Notes: a model not told the origin generated them from the sequence alone. A DNA stretch of 64,000 bases from Flavobacterium anhuiense (GCF_004151235.1 NZ_JUIV01000012.1:62001-126000), one strand, 5' to 3'; positions 1 through 9,113 are shown, numbered from the stretch's first letter. Numbers and translations: made by a program.

Positions 1-69
1 ATACATTCCACCATCAGTCCACACACCATCAATATCAGTAAGGATAAGTTTCGGGAGAGTTAGAATCAT
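1..69 (-). CDS. KdsC-like HAD phosphatase, N-terminal fragment (runs off the left edge)
   Basis: Only the first 23 codons are present. They begin with ATG at 69 and contain the HAD motif I block LTDIDGVWTDGGMY, the DxDGVxTDG signature of the KdsC / N-acylneuraminate-9-phosphatase branch. Members remove the phosphate from 8- or 9-phosphorylated ulosonic acids. It starts 4 nt after the stop of the NeuB-type synthase, so it is in the same operon and probably dephosphorylates that enzyme's product. Which nonulosonic acid is made cannot be told from 23 residues; the rest of the gene is outside the window. Confidence 0.8.
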   Translation of the reverse strand, partial: MILTLPKLILTDIDGVWTDGGMY

Positions 70-73
70 AATA

Positions 74-1108
74 TTAATTTATAAAATGAGGGTAAATTAT
101 CTCATTAGCATCCACGTCTTCACTTAATACCTGACCAATAAGTTGCTTTCTTTCATCCCATTTTAGGCCATCTCCTGGACTCAATAAGTGCAAATCAGAT
201 TCAGAAATAATATGCCCTTTTTTCAAATCCTTCAGAGTTGCAATAGATCTTTCTAATTTAACTCTCGCTGATTGTACTGAATCCGCAATAAATATATCTT
301 CAACTCCCATAGAAAGTTCTAGATTTCTAATATCTCTTACCATTCTTTCGATTCCTTCAACTGCTAAAGATCCTGCCTGATCAGTTCCTTTCATTAATCT
401 ATCTAGTGTAATATGCTTTTCAATTATTTTGGATCCCATTGCGACTGCTGCAATTGGTGTCGCAATACCAATTGTGTGATCTGAGTAACCAATTACAAAA
501 TCAGAATAATTATTCTGAAGATATTTGATTGTATTCAAGTTTACATTTTCATATCTTGTAGGGTATTCTGATACACAATGCAGAATACCAATATTGCTAT
601 GATGTTTTGTTATTACTTCCAAAGCATTATCTATCTCTTTTACACCCCCCATTCCTGTAGATAAGATTATTGGGATTTTTGTTTCTGCCATTGCATTCAA
701 TAGTGGCAAATTTGTTAAATCTCGCGAAGCAACTTTTAACTTATCAGGTGTAAATAATTTTAACAAACTTAAACAACCAACAGCGCAAAGTGTTTCCACG
801 AAATCTAGTCCATAACTTTTAGCATAATTATAAATTTCCAAATGCTCTTGGTCATCCAATTCTAAAAATTCCCTATGTTCCCCATAGGTCTTACCAAAAG
901 AATGGGGTGTATCATAAGGTTTAGCCATTTGAGAAGCAGATAGTTCCTGTTTCAAATCACGTTTAGTTAGCTTAACTGCATCCATTCCATTTAACTTTTT
1001 GCCAAAAAGTTTATCAACAACAGGCCTTGATACTACATCAATAATTAATTTTGCAATATCAACTGAACCATTATGATTCTGACCGATTTCACCAATAATA
1101 TATGTCAT
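74..1108 (-). CDS. NeuB/SpsE-family nonulosonic (sialic-type) acid synthase
   Basis: Condenses phosphoenolpyruvate with an N-acyl hexosamine (ManNAc-like) or its phosphate to give a nine-carbon ulosonic acid. The TIM-barrel NeuB domain spans about residues 3-265, with IGEIGQNHNG at 5-14, HCVSEYP at 177-183, IGYSDHT at 206-212 and EKHITLD at 230-236. A C-terminal SAF (antifreeze-like) domain covers about 285-340. At 344 aa it has the usual family length. Its start overlaps the cytidylyltransferase stop by 4 nt, and the phosphatase follows 4 nt later, so synthase, activating enzyme and phosphatase are co-transcribed. The stretch after residue 26 (RPVVDKLFGKKLNGMDAVKL) is longer than the usual AGADAVKFQ form, so the substrate may not be plain ManNAc; sialic, legionaminic or another acid are all possible. 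Confidence 0.88.
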   Translation of the reverse strand: MTYIIGEIGQNHNGSVDIAKLIIDVVSRPVVDKLFGKKLNGMDAVKLTKRDLKQELSASQMAKPYDTPHSFGKTYGEHREFLELDDQEHLEIYNYAKSYGLDFVETLCAVGCLSLLKLFTPDKLKVASRDLTNLPLLNAMAETKIPIILSTGMGGVKEIDNALEVITKHHSNIGILHCVSEYPTRYENVNLNTIKYLQNNYSDFVIGYSDHTIGIATPIAAVAMGSKIIEKHITLDRLMKGTDQAGSLAVEGIERMVRDIRNLELSMGVEDIFIADSVQSARVKLERSIATLKDLKKGHIISESDLHLLSPGDGLKWDERKQLIGQVLSEDVDANEIIYPHFIN

Positions 1109-1875
1109 TTTGAATATTTTTTTATGTTATTAATCATTTTATATTTATATTTTTCATTAGAATCTATAAAATCAATTAAGAAACTAATTCTATTATGATT
1201 TTCATTAGTTTCCAAATAAAGAGATGCTAAATTATCAAAATCTTCTTTATCATCCAATGTCAATCTTATGTCTTCCCTTAAGTAAACCTCTGAGGGGCTA
1301 TTTACTAATTTAACATTAAAAATTTCTGAATTTGAATAAATGAAATTTGTAACGTGCTCTTGAAAAACTGATTCATTTTGAAGCTCTGAAACTTTTATTA
1401 AAGCTCTTAATGATACAATTTCAGCAAACAAACCAATATGCGTTTTTATAACAGGAATTTTTAAATAGTTACAATAACTTATATAATCCAGTTTCGGTTG
1501 TTCCTCAAGTTCTTTAATTAAATAAGCTATGGAGTCCATGTTCAGAAAGGGATTATCTGAACAGATACGCACTAAGTGTGTAAGATTTTTTTCTAACCCT
1601 ACCTCAACAAATCGGCTCAATACATTTTCTTCACTGCCTTGATAAAAATCAATATCATGCTTTACTGCAAATTCACTCAAAATATCATCATTAAAATTTG
1701 TTGAACTAGCGAGAATAATTGGATATATAGAAAACCTTAATTTTAATTTTTCGATTAAAATATCTAATATAGATTTATTTTCATAAAATCTCATTAGAAC
1801 TTTATTAGGAAGCCTACTTGAGCCTGTTCTTGCTTGAATTACAATACCAAGCTTAATATCTTTATGCTTTTCCAT
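1105..1875 (-). CDS. SpsF/NeuA-like cytidylyltransferase family protein
   Basis: Probably activates the nonulosonic acid as its CMP derivative before transfer to the glycan. The nucleotide-binding signature IVIQARTGSSRLPNKVL lies at residues 11-27, followed by an alpha/beta nucleotidyltransferase fold and RICSDNPFL near residue 103, which contains the metal-binding Asp region. This is the SpsF branch (cytidylyltransferase-like), 256 aa, rather than the classical NeuA with a C-terminal hydrolase domain. The stop overlaps the synthase start by 4 nt (ATGA), indicating translational coupling. Function is inferred from family and neighbours; the family also contains enzymes with other sugar acceptors. 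Confidence 0.78.
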   Translation of the reverse strand: MEKHKDIKLGIVIQARTGSSRLPNKVLMRFYENKSILDILIEKLKLRFSIYPIILASSTNFNDDILSEFAVKHDIDFYQGSEENVLSRFVEVGLEKNLTHLVRICSDNPFLNMDSIAYLIKELEEQPKLDYISYCNYLKIPVIKTHIGLFAEIVSLRALIKVSELQNESVFQEHVTNFIYSNSEIFNVKLVNSPSEVYLREDIRLTLDDKEDFDNLASLYLETNENHNRISFLIDFIDSNEKYKYKMINNIKKYSK

Positions 1876-1899
1876 TCAGAGAATAATTACAAAACCATA

Positions 1900-2961
1900 C
1901 TAAAATGTTTTTACAAATCTTTTAAAAATCAAAAATAAAATTGTTAAAAAACTAGTAAGGAATCCTCCAAGAATAAGCCCCTTTAACTTACCAAATTTTT
2001 CTTTTTCTAATGGCAAAATTGGTCTGTCTATAACTTGAATTAAAGGAGTTTCTCTTCTTAAAGTAACTTTAGCCAGTTCAGTTTGTTTTACTAATTCAGT
2101 TAAAATAGCTGTGTTTGCTTGTACATCTACTTGTCTCCTAACTGAAGGAGCTCTTCGTACATTTAAGGCGGGATTTAAATTAAAAGTATTATCATTAGCT
2201 ACAGCAACCCCTGTTATTGCACCATTAAGTTCATTTCGGATTGAATCCGTTTGATACTCCAAAATATCCATGTTTAACCTCGCCTTTTTGCTTTTTGTAT
2301 CAATATAAAATTTACCTACTTGTTTAGCCAGAGCCTCACAGAAATATTTAGAAAACAATTCATCTGTTGAAGAGACTTCCATAGTAATAATTGACGCTTT
2401 TTTATCTTTAGTAGCGACGTTTAAACCTGAATTTGAAAGCTTTTTATAGATTTCTCCTAAAATACTATCTTGGATCCTAGTAAATTCTTGTCGTTTCTCA
2501 TCAGGTAAAAATTTAATATTTTTCAAGTTAGGTTTTTCATTCCAGCTTTCTCGCCATTCATTGTTCTGAATATACATTTCAGCCAAAGAAATTGTTTTAC
2601 CATTTACTATAACGGGACTTAACAATGTTTTTTCAACCATTGCTCTTGATTTAAAAAGCTCAGTTAAATTAGCACCTGTAAATATTCCTCCAGCATTACC
2701 GCCTAAATCAAGTCCTAATGTACTTGCAAGCCCTAATGCTCCACCTAATCCTCCCCCTCCCTTTTCATCTTCTAAAGCAAAAGACAATGTCGCTTTATAT
2801 ATAGGTTTTTTAATTATAGAGTACACTACACCTAAAGAAGCTCCAATAATTCCAGCGATTAAAATTATCCTCCATTTAGAAAGCAAATATGCATACCATT
2901 CTGATGCTTTAGACAATAATTCTTTTAGTGAAATTTCGTCGTTGTCTATAGTATTATTCAT
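1900..2961 (-). CDS. Wzz-type polysaccharide chain-length determinant (no kinase domain)
   Basis: Inner-membrane co-polymerase that sets chain length and links polymerisation to export. It has two membrane segments, about residues 31-50 and 325-346, flanking a periplasmic Wzz domain with a glycine-rich stretch at 68-92 and helical segments. The conserved proline-rich motif before the second helix is visible (VIDRPILPLEKEKFG). It ends after the second helix, so it lacks the Walker-type tyrosine-kinase domain that Wzc (12055-14502) has. It begins 7 nt after the SLBB export protein ends, an export pair distinct from wza/wzc. Confidence 0.88.
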   Translation of the reverse strand: MNNTIDNDEISLKELLSKASEWYAYLLSKWRIILIAGIIGASLGVVYSIIKKPIYKATLSFALEDEKGGGGLGGALGLASTLGLDLGGNAGGIFTGANLTELFKSRAMVEKTLLSPVIVNGKTISLAEMYIQNNEWRESWNEKPNLKNIKFLPDEKRQEFTRIQDSILGEIYKKLSNSGLNVATKDKKASIITMEVSSTDELFSKYFCEALAKQVGKFYIDTKSKKARLNMDILEYQTDSIRNELNGAITGVAVANDNTFNLNPALNVRRAPSVRRQVDVQANTAILTELVKQTELAKVTLRRETPLIQVIDRPILPLEKEKFGKLKGLILGGFLTSFLTILFLIFKRFVKTF

Positions 2962-2968
2962 TATAAAA

Positions 2969-5392
2969 TTATTTAAAAGCAGTTACAATCAACAATGCCA
3001 AACTAGTCAATACACTTCCTATACTAACCCACTCTCCAGTACTCATTTTTTTTGTCTCAGGTTTCTCAGGCACAACTATTTGTGAGTCAGGCTCCACAGT
3101 TGGGTACGATCTAAAAAATAGAAACGATTTAGTTACATCAGCTTTTCCATTAGGATAAATTATATATGCTTTTTTCTTCCAACCTTTACTATCAACTCCC
3201 CCAACTGAATTAATATAATATTTAAATCCTTTTCCTGATCTATATGGAATTTCAGATGTCAATAAGACATTTCCTGTTACTTTTACCCCTTCATTGTAAA
3301 CCGCAACCTCTATCTCATCACCAGGAAACAAAGTCACATTAGAATAATGGTTTTTGTCCTTTACTATTTTTTCCCAATTAATTGGAATCGTCGAAAACTT
3401 TAAATCGTTTTCTAGCTTATTTATTAACTTATTATTTAGCGTATCCGTTTTCAAATTCAAATCTACACTTTTTAACTTTTCAATCTGATCTTCCTTAATG
3501 GGTCTAAGAATTTTCATCCCTTCCAAATTAGCTACAGATGTCAATCCACCAGCTCTCATTACAACATTATAAACCGTTTCTTTTTTATTTGCTAAAACAT
3601 ATTTCCCTGGATAGGCAACAGCACCTTTTATAACTACCATCTGTGGTTTTTCATAAACTGCAATTCTTCGAATATTAACTACATCAAAAGGTTTTAAAAT
3701 AAAATTCTTGGCTTGTTCATTACTATCTGCAGCAATTTCGAATTGAACTAATTCGATACGTTTTGGATCGGAATCATCTATAATATCAGATTTTATCATT
3801 CTAGCAATTTCAACTCTTTTAGATGCTGATCCTGTCAAACCTCCAACTTGAACAATTAAATCGTTAAGAGTCAAATTCTCTAAATAATCATATACCCCAG
3901 GATTCTTTACTTCTCCATCAATAGTGACTTTATATTCTTCTCTAAAATCAAGGATAGAATAAACCGTAACTATATCTTCTCTTTTTAATTCAATATCAGC
4001 ATTTAAATCACCTGACAATGCAGCATTTAAATCGACATTCATAATTTCTGTTGTCAAATCAGTTTTTAGACGTATTATTCGTGCTCTTTTACTGTATGCA
4101 TCTTCTTTTAGTCCTTCAGCTCTAGTTATAAGATCAGATACGCGCATACCTTCAGTAAATGAGTAATAATCAGGTCTAAAAACGGCTCCTTCTATTTTAA
4201 TTCTATTTTCAAAACGATTTAATATTTTTGTAATTCTAAAAACATCTCCTGATTGAGGAAGGTAAGAATTGTATTCACTTTCATTTATGTCATGAACTTT
4301 AAATTCTTTACCTGTTTTCTGTAATACATTTACTGAAGCTGTATAAGCAAATTCATTAAAACCTGAAGCAAAATTTAATAAGTCTGAAAAGGTTTCTCCT
4401 TTTTTCATTTCAAAAATACCTGGACGTTTAACTTCTCCTTCTACAGTAACACGTTGACTATACGCTGGAATTCTTATAACATCATTTTCTTTTAAAGCAA
4501 CATTGTCAGATTGATCTCCCTTTACTAAGAATCTATATATATCAATATTCTTATAGACTTTATTATTTCTAATTAATTCAATATTTCTATAACTTCCATT
4601 TTTTCCTGGACCTCCAGCTAAATGTAGAGCGTTATATACAGTTGCTAAAGAAGAAATTGAATAGTTCCCGGGCTGTTTACCACCTACAATCGTTATTTTT
4701 ATTGTTCTTATTTGGCTTAAACTAACGCTTACCTGTGATTGTCCCGAACGAACAGTACTATAAACTTTTGCGATAGCAGCTTTTATTTTTTGAGTTGCAG
4801 CTTCAATAGACATTCCAGATACTGAAATTTGTCCCACATATTGAATAGCTACTTTGCCCTCAACCGAGACTGGTATTGATGCATTATACTCTTGAACACC
4901 ATAAACACTTACTTGCAACTCATCACCTGGGCCTAAAACATAATTCACTGGAGTTGCCATCTTTAAATCTGGTTCAAAATTTAAAGTTGGATTGTCAAAC
5001 AATTCAGAACCAAAAATCAAGACATTAGTAGAGTCTTTAACTTTGTCATTTTTAATTTTGTCTTGTTTTCTACCAAAACCACTTTTGTCTTCTTGTTTTT
5101 GGGATTTATCTTCAATGCCTTTATTTAATCTTGTTGAATATTCATTAAGTCTTGTCTTTAATTTATCATATTCCGTCTGACTCATTCCTTTTGATAATGC
5201 CATTGGCTCAACTTGTTCAATTGTAGTATTATTACTTTTTAGTTGTGCACTAATTTTAGCTATGTCATCATCAGATAAATAATCTACCTTGACAGTACTT
5301 AAGTCTTTTCCTTTTAGAATATCTTGTGCCTTAACATGATAGGAAAATATAAAAGTAAAAAACAGAATAAGAACGTATATTATTTTTTTCAT
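2969..5392 (-). CDS. Multi-SLBB polysaccharide export protein (Wza-like, long form)
   Basis: Periplasmic and outer-membrane export channel component. A signal peptide covers residues 1-23 (ending VKAQ) and there is no lipobox cysteine. A poly-export domain begins near residue 148 (YVLGPGDELQVSVYG), followed by about six SLBB-type repeats, each with the pattern V-x-G-x-V-x-x-P-G and ending GG (for example VTVEGEVKRPGIF and VTIDGEVKNPGVY). A hydrophobic C-terminal helix occupies about 788-806. At 807 aa it is far longer than the 263-aa Wza lipoprotein at 14519-15310. It is paired with the kinase-less Wzz just downstream. The 49-nt gap to rfbB shows no terminator, so it belongs to the tviB-rfbB transcription unit. 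Confidence 0.9.
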   Translation of the reverse strand: MKKIIYVLILFFTFIFSYHVKAQDILKGKDLSTVKVDYLSDDDIAKISAQLKSNNTTIEQVEPMALSKGMSQTEYDKLKTRLNEYSTRLNKGIEDKSQKQEDKSGFGRKQDKIKNDKVKDSTNVLIFGSELFDNPTLNFEPDLKMATPVNYVLGPGDELQVSVYGVQEYNASIPVSVEGKVAIQYVGQISVSGMSIEAATQKIKAAIAKVYSTVRSGQSQVSVSLSQIRTIKITIVGGKQPGNYSISSLATVYNALHLAGGPGKNGSYRNIELIRNNKVYKNIDIYRFLVKGDQSDNVALKENDVIRIPAYSQRVTVEGEVKRPGIFEMKKGETFSDLLNFASGFNEFAYTASVNVLQKTGKEFKVHDINESEYNSYLPQSGDVFRITKILNRFENRIKIEGAVFRPDYYSFTEGMRVSDLITRAEGLKEDAYSKRARIIRLKTDLTTEIMNVDLNAALSGDLNADIELKREDIVTVYSILDFREEYKVTIDGEVKNPGVYDYLENLTLNDLIVQVGGLTGSASKRVEIARMIKSDIIDDSDPKRIELVQFEIAADSNEQAKNFILKPFDVVNIRRIAVYEKPQMVVIKGAVAYPGKYVLANKKETVYNVVMRAGGLTSVANLEGMKILRPIKEDQIEKLKSVDLNLKTDTLNNKLINKLENDLKFSTIPINWEKIVKDKNHYSNVTLFPGDEIEVAVYNEGVKVTGNVLLTSEIPYRSGKGFKYYINSVGGVDSKGWKKKAYIIYPNGKADVTKSFLFFRSYPTVEPDSQIVVPEKPETKKMSTGEWVSIGSVLTSLALLIVTAFK

Positions 5393-5441
5393 GTTGATTT
5401 GTTTAATCTTAAAAAATTAAGTTTAAGTAAGAATAATTCGT

Positions 5442-6488
5442 TTAAGAGTATTGTTTTTTATAGTAATCTTTATAAGCTCCAGATGTAACATTCTGCAACC
5501 ATTCTTCATTATTTAGATACCAGTTAATTGTTCTTTCTAAGCCTTCTTCAAAAGTTACAGTTGGTTTCCAACCTAACTCTTTATTAATTTTAGAGGCATC
5601 TATTGCATATCTTAAATCATGCCCTGGTCTATCTTTCACAAATGTGATCAATTGTTGAGAAGTTCCCTCTGATCTTCCTAACTTTTGATCCATAATTTGG
5701 CATAATAATTTCACTAAATCAATGTTTTTCCATTCATTAAACCCACCAATATTGTAAGTTTCATGATTCTTTCCTTCATGAAAAACCAGATCTATTGCAA
5801 TAGCATGATCTTCAACAAATAACCAATCACGAGTATAGTTTCCGTCTCCATATACTGGCAATGGCTTATTGTTAATTATATTATTTATAAATAAAGGAAT
5901 TAATTTTTCAGGAAAATGATAAGATCCATAATTATTAGAACAATTTGTCAAAACATAAGGCAAACCATAAGTTTCACCATAAGCTCTAACAAAATGATCT
6001 GAACTTGCTTTTGATGCAGAATAAGGTGAATTAGGGTCATACGCAGTTGTTTCGGTAAATAATCCTTCTACCCCTAAACTTCCATACACTTCATCTGTAC
6101 TAATGTGATAAAATCTTTTTCCATCAAAATTATTCTTCCACTGGTTTTTTGTCGCATTTAACAAATTCATGGTGCCAATTACATTTGTTTTAACAAATGC
6201 TAAAGGATCTTCGATCGAACGGTCAACATGAGATTCAGCTGCTAAATGCAAAACACCATCAAAACTATGTATTGAAAAAAGTTCACTAATGAAAACTTCA
6301 TCAACTATATCTCCTTTTACGAAGGTATAATTAGACTTATCTTCAATATCTTTAATATTTTCAAGATTTCCTGCATAAGTTAATGCGTCCAAATTGAAAA
6401 TGTGATATTCTGGATATTTATTAACAAATCTTCTCACTACATGTGATCCAATAAAACCAGCACCTCCAGTTATAAGAATTTTTTTCAT
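5442..6488 (-). CDS. rfbB: dTDP-glucose 4,6-dehydratase
   Basis: Converts dTDP-glucose to dTDP-4-keto-6-deoxyglucose, the entry point to dTDP-rhamnose and other deoxysugars. Extended SDR fold: TGGAGFIGSHVV at 7-18 binds NAD, HLAAESHVDRSI lies at 81-92, the T-D-E catalytic group at 131-133, and Tyr156 with Lys160 in YSASK. Length 348 aa is normal. Partner genes rfbA, rfbC and rfbD are absent from the window, so later steps are encoded elsewhere. It follows the mannose-1-phosphate guanylyltransferase by 18 nt in the same operon. Confidence 0.95.
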   Translation of the reverse strand: MKKILITGGAGFIGSHVVRRFVNKYPEYHIFNLDALTYAGNLENIKDIEDKSNYTFVKGDIVDEVFISELFSIHSFDGVLHLAAESHVDRSIEDPLAFVKTNVIGTMNLLNATKNQWKNNFDGKRFYHISTDEVYGSLGVEGLFTETTAYDPNSPYSASKASSDHFVRAYGETYGLPYVLTNCSNNYGSYHFPEKLIPLFINNIINNKPLPVYGDGNYTRDWLFVEDHAIAIDLVFHEGKNHETYNIGGFNEWKNIDLVKLLCQIMDQKLGRSEGTSQQLITFVKDRPGHDLRYAIDASKINKELGWKPTVTFEEGLERTINWYLNNEEWLQNVTSGAYKDYYKKQYS

Positions 6489-6506
6489 TTTATCTTTTTG
6501 ATTACT

Positions 6507-7514
6507 TTACTTTAATAATTCTGAATTCTGTTTTTCTAATTCAGTATAAATATCTTTTACGTCTTGTGAACTCTCTTTCTGCAAAATCAGATTAGCAGTA
6601 TCTGTATAGACAAAAATTGTATTTTCTAAACCAAGGAAGGTCGTATGTTTATCACATCCAATAACCATATTCCCTTTAGCATCAGTCGGATGCCCTTTAG
6701 ATATTAAATAATCATAAACAGATTCAAAAGAGCCTAAATCTGACCAAGAAAAAGAAGCTGGTACAACTTTAATTTTTTTACTTCTTTCCATTACGGCATA
6801 ATCGATGCTTATTGATGGAATTTCCATAGATAAATCTAAATCTAAGAAACCTTCTTTACTTGCTTCCCATACCTGTTTTGATTTTCTGTAAACATCTGGT
6901 TGAAATTGTTTTAATTCTTCCAAAAGGACACTTGCCTTAAAACAAAACATACCACTATTCCAAAGAAAATTACCTTTTGCAATAAACTCCTTTGCAGTGG
7001 TTTCGTTTGGCTTTTCACGAAATGAAGCTACATTATCTCCCTTTGCCTCTATATAACCATAACCTGTTTCTGGCTTAGTTGGAATTACGCCAAAAGTCAC
7101 AATAAATCCCTCATCAGCTTTAGAGATAGCTTCATTTATTGCGTTATTATAATTCTCCATTAAATCAATAATATGATCCGAAGGAGTTATAATTAAAATA
7201 TCATTTGGTTCTGAAGCAAATGCTGCAAATGCAATTGCCGCAGCGGTATTTCTAGGGGTAGCTTCAACAATATTTATATATGAAGTATTTGTTTTATCCA
7301 TTACTTCACCACTTAATTGAAAATTATCAACATTTCCAACCACCATCACCTTATTTGCTAAATGACTATTCCGTTCGACAGTCATTTCAAATAAAGATTT
7401 CCCATCAAATATTTCAAGGTATTGTTTTGGTCGACTTTTACGCGAAAGAGGCCATAGTCTACTTCCAACTCCTCCCGTAAGAATTACATGTGTAATAGAT
7501 TTATTTGAACTCAT
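6507..7514 (-). CDS. manC: Mannose-1-phosphate guanylyltransferase (GDP-mannose synthesis)
   Basis: Forms GDP-mannose from mannose-1-phosphate and GTP, supplying mannose or fucose-type units. The nucleotidyltransferase signature LTGGVGSRLWPLSRKSRPKQ lies at residues 12-31, and ITPSDHII follows near residue 110. At 335 aa it carries only the transferase domain; the fused cupin isomerase of the longer bifunctional type II enzymes is missing, as is common in Bacteroidota. It sits between the UDP-HexNAc dehydrogenase (31 nt upstream) and rfbB. Confidence 0.92.
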   Translation of the reverse strand: MSSNKSITHVILTGGVGSRLWPLSRKSRPKQYLEIFDGKSLFEMTVERNSHLANKVMVVGNVDNFQLSGEVMDKTNTSYINIVEATPRNTAAAIAFAAFASEPNDILIITPSDHIIDLMENYNNAINEAISKADEGFIVTFGVIPTKPETGYGYIEAKGDNVASFREKPNETTAKEFIAKGNFLWNSGMFCFKASVLLEELKQFQPDVYRKSKQVWEASKEGFLDLDLSMEIPSISIDYAVMERSKKIKVVPASFSWSDLGSFESVYDYLISKGHPTDAKGNMVIGCDKHTTFLGLENTIFVYTDTANLILQKESSQDVKDIYTELEKQNSELLK

Positions 7515-7545
7515 ATATTTTAAATAAAAAAAGAAATTTTAAAAC

Positions 7546-8835
7546 TTAAAGCCTATTATCAGCTAAAGATCCTAAAACTCCTTTTACATCATAAATTAAA
7601 CTTTTGTCTTTTTGCAAATTTGAAAAATCAATTTCAAGAAATTCTGAGTGGGCTACTCCTAATACCAATGCATCAAATTTTTCTTTAGGCAAAATATTTA
7701 CTGTTTCTAGTTTATACTCTCTCTCTACTTCCTCAATATTAGCAAGTGGATCAAAAACAGTAACTGTTATTCCGTAATCCTTTAAAGCTTTTATTACATC
7801 AACAATTTTTGTATTGCGGACATCTGGGCAATTTTCTTTGAAAGTAATTCCAAACATTAACAGATTTGCACCATTAACTGAAATTCCTTTTTTTATCATT
7901 AGTTTCACAATCTGTGAAGCTACATATTCTCCCATGCTATCGTTTAAACGTCTTCCTGCTAAAATTATTTCAGGATGATATCCAAATTCTTGTGCTCTTT
8001 GTGCTAAATAGTAAGGATCAACTCCTATACAATGCCCCCCGACTAGACCTGGCTTGAAAGGTAAAAAATTCCATTTTGTAGATGCTGCCTTTAATACTTC
8101 TTGGGTATCAATATTCATTAAATTAAATATTTTGGCCAATTCATTAACAAAAGCTATATTAATATCTCGCTGAGAATTTTCAATAACTTTTGCAGCTTCT
8201 GCAACTTTTATTGTAGGCGCAAGATGTGTTCCTGCTGTAATTACGGATTTATAAAGTGCATCAACTTTTAAACCTATTTCTGGAGTTGAACCTGAAGTAA
8301 CTTTTAAAATTTTTTCAACTGTATGTTCTTTATCCCCAGGATTGATTCTTTCAGGAGAATATCCTGCGAAAAAGTCTTCGTTAAATTTTAAACCCGAAAC
8401 TTTTTCTAAAACGGGCACACATTGCTCTTCTGTTACTCCTGGATAAACAGTTGATTCATAAATAACAACATCTCCTTTTTTTAAAACTTTTCCGACCGTT
8501 TCACTCGATTTATACAAAGGAGTTAAATCTGGTCTATTATTTTTGTCCACAGGAGTAGGAACAGTAACTATATAATAATTACATTCATCAATATCATTTA
8601 TTGATGTAGTACAGTACAAACCTTTTTCTTCATTTAAGCTTTTTACTAAAACTTTCTGTAGAACATCGTCTTCGACTTCTAAAGTGCTATCGGTTCCAGA
8701 TTTTAAGGAACTAACTCTTGATTCGTTTATATCAAAGCCAATAACTGAATATTTGGTAGCAAATAATCGCGCTAAAGGCAATCCTACATAACCTAAGCCT
8801 ATAACTGCAATTCTTACATTATTTTCCAACTTCAT
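7546..8835 (-). CDS. UDP-N-acetyl-hexosamine 6-dehydrogenase (TviB/WbpO-like)
   Basis: Oxidises a UDP-HexNAc (GlcNAc or GalNAc) to the uronic acid with two NAD+. The Rossmann motif VIGLGYVGLPLA spans residues 11-22, and the catalytic Cys269 lies in LVGGHCIGVDP. The central domain has the family motif AGYSPERINPGDKEH at 157-171. Length 429 aa fits TviB of the Vi-antigen pathway; a matching TviC/WbpP-type epimerase lies at 11060-12043. It is the first gene after the promoter at 8929-8959, heading the downstream half of the polysaccharide locus. UDP-ManNAc dehydrogenase (WecC) is a less likely alternative. Confidence 0.87.
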   Translation of the reverse strand: MKLENNVRIAVIGLGYVGLPLARLFATKYSVIGFDINESRVSSLKSGTDSTLEVEDDVLQKVLVKSLNEEKGLYCTTSINDIDECNYYIVTVPTPVDKNNRPDLTPLYKSSETVGKVLKKGDVVIYESTVYPGVTEEQCVPVLEKVSGLKFNEDFFAGYSPERINPGDKEHTVEKILKVTSGSTPEIGLKVDALYKSVITAGTHLAPTIKVAEAAKVIENSQRDINIAFVNELAKIFNLMNIDTQEVLKAASTKWNFLPFKPGLVGGHCIGVDPYYLAQRAQEFGYHPEIILAGRRLNDSMGEYVASQIVKLMIKKGISVNGANLLMFGITFKENCPDVRNTKIVDVIKALKDYGITVTVFDPLANIEEVEREYKLETVNILPKEKFDALVLGVAHSEFLEIDFSNLQKDKSLIYDVKGVLGSLADNRL

Positions 8836-8866
8836 ATTTTTTTAATTTATTCTGGTCACTTAAACT

Positions 8867-8905
8867 CATGGCTTCGCCGTTCTCAGTCACAAAATTCTGA
8901 CTCAG
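8867..8905 (-). promoter_or_regulatory. Structured 5-prime leader with an ops-like element (speculative)
   Basis: Between the promoter and the dehydrogenase gene, the transcript can form a hairpin, CTGAGTCA (8905-8898) with TGACTGAG (8889-8882), 7 of 8 positions paired around an 8-nt loop. It is followed at 8878-8867 by GGCGAAGCCATG. That 12-mer resembles the RfaH recruitment site ops (GGCGGTAGCGTG) at 7 of 12 positions and stands out as GC-rich in AT-rich surroundings. Because a NusG paralogue is encoded just upstream, this could be its loading site. The ATG in it also opens a 16-codon reading frame (8869-8819) ending in TAA that overlaps the dehydrogenase start. Function is a guess. Confidence 0.3.
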
Positions 8906-8928
8906 ATACCTAAATTAATCATTTTCGG

Positions 8929-8959
8929 CAAATATAGCATAATAAGTCTAGTAATTCAA
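8929..8959 (-). promoter_or_regulatory. Promoter of the tviB-like operon
   Basis: On the minus strand TTG (8959-8957), a 20-nt spacer and TATATTTG (8936-8929) match the Bacteroidota consensus TTG-N17/23-TAnnTTTG exactly. Transcription should start near 8922, giving a leader of nearly 90 nt before the dehydrogenase ATG at 8835. It lies after the terminator at 9051-9095, so it restarts transcription for the downstream half of the locus. Confidence 0.75.
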
Positions 8960-9050
8960 TACGGTTTCACGTAATACTAGCAAAACAACTTACAATGCAA
9001 AAACAAATAATTACAATAACCTATTAATCAGACTGTAAATAAATACATAA

Positions 9051-9095
9051 TAAAAAAACAGAAGAAAAAAATCCCAAAAGGCTTTTTCTTCTGTT
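9051..9095 (-). terminator. Intrinsic terminator after the NusG-like gene
   Basis: A 13-bp perfect stem (9057-9069 with 9083-9095, AACAGAAGAAAAA and its complement) is closed by an inner GCC/GG pairing. On the minus strand it is followed by a run of seven T at 9058-9052. It begins 18 nt after the stop codon of the antiterminator gene and before the next promoter, so it can end transcripts of the wza-to-antiterminator segment unless they are made resistant. Confidence 0.85.
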
Positions 9096-9113
9096 ATCTT
9101 CTGATTTTTAGAA

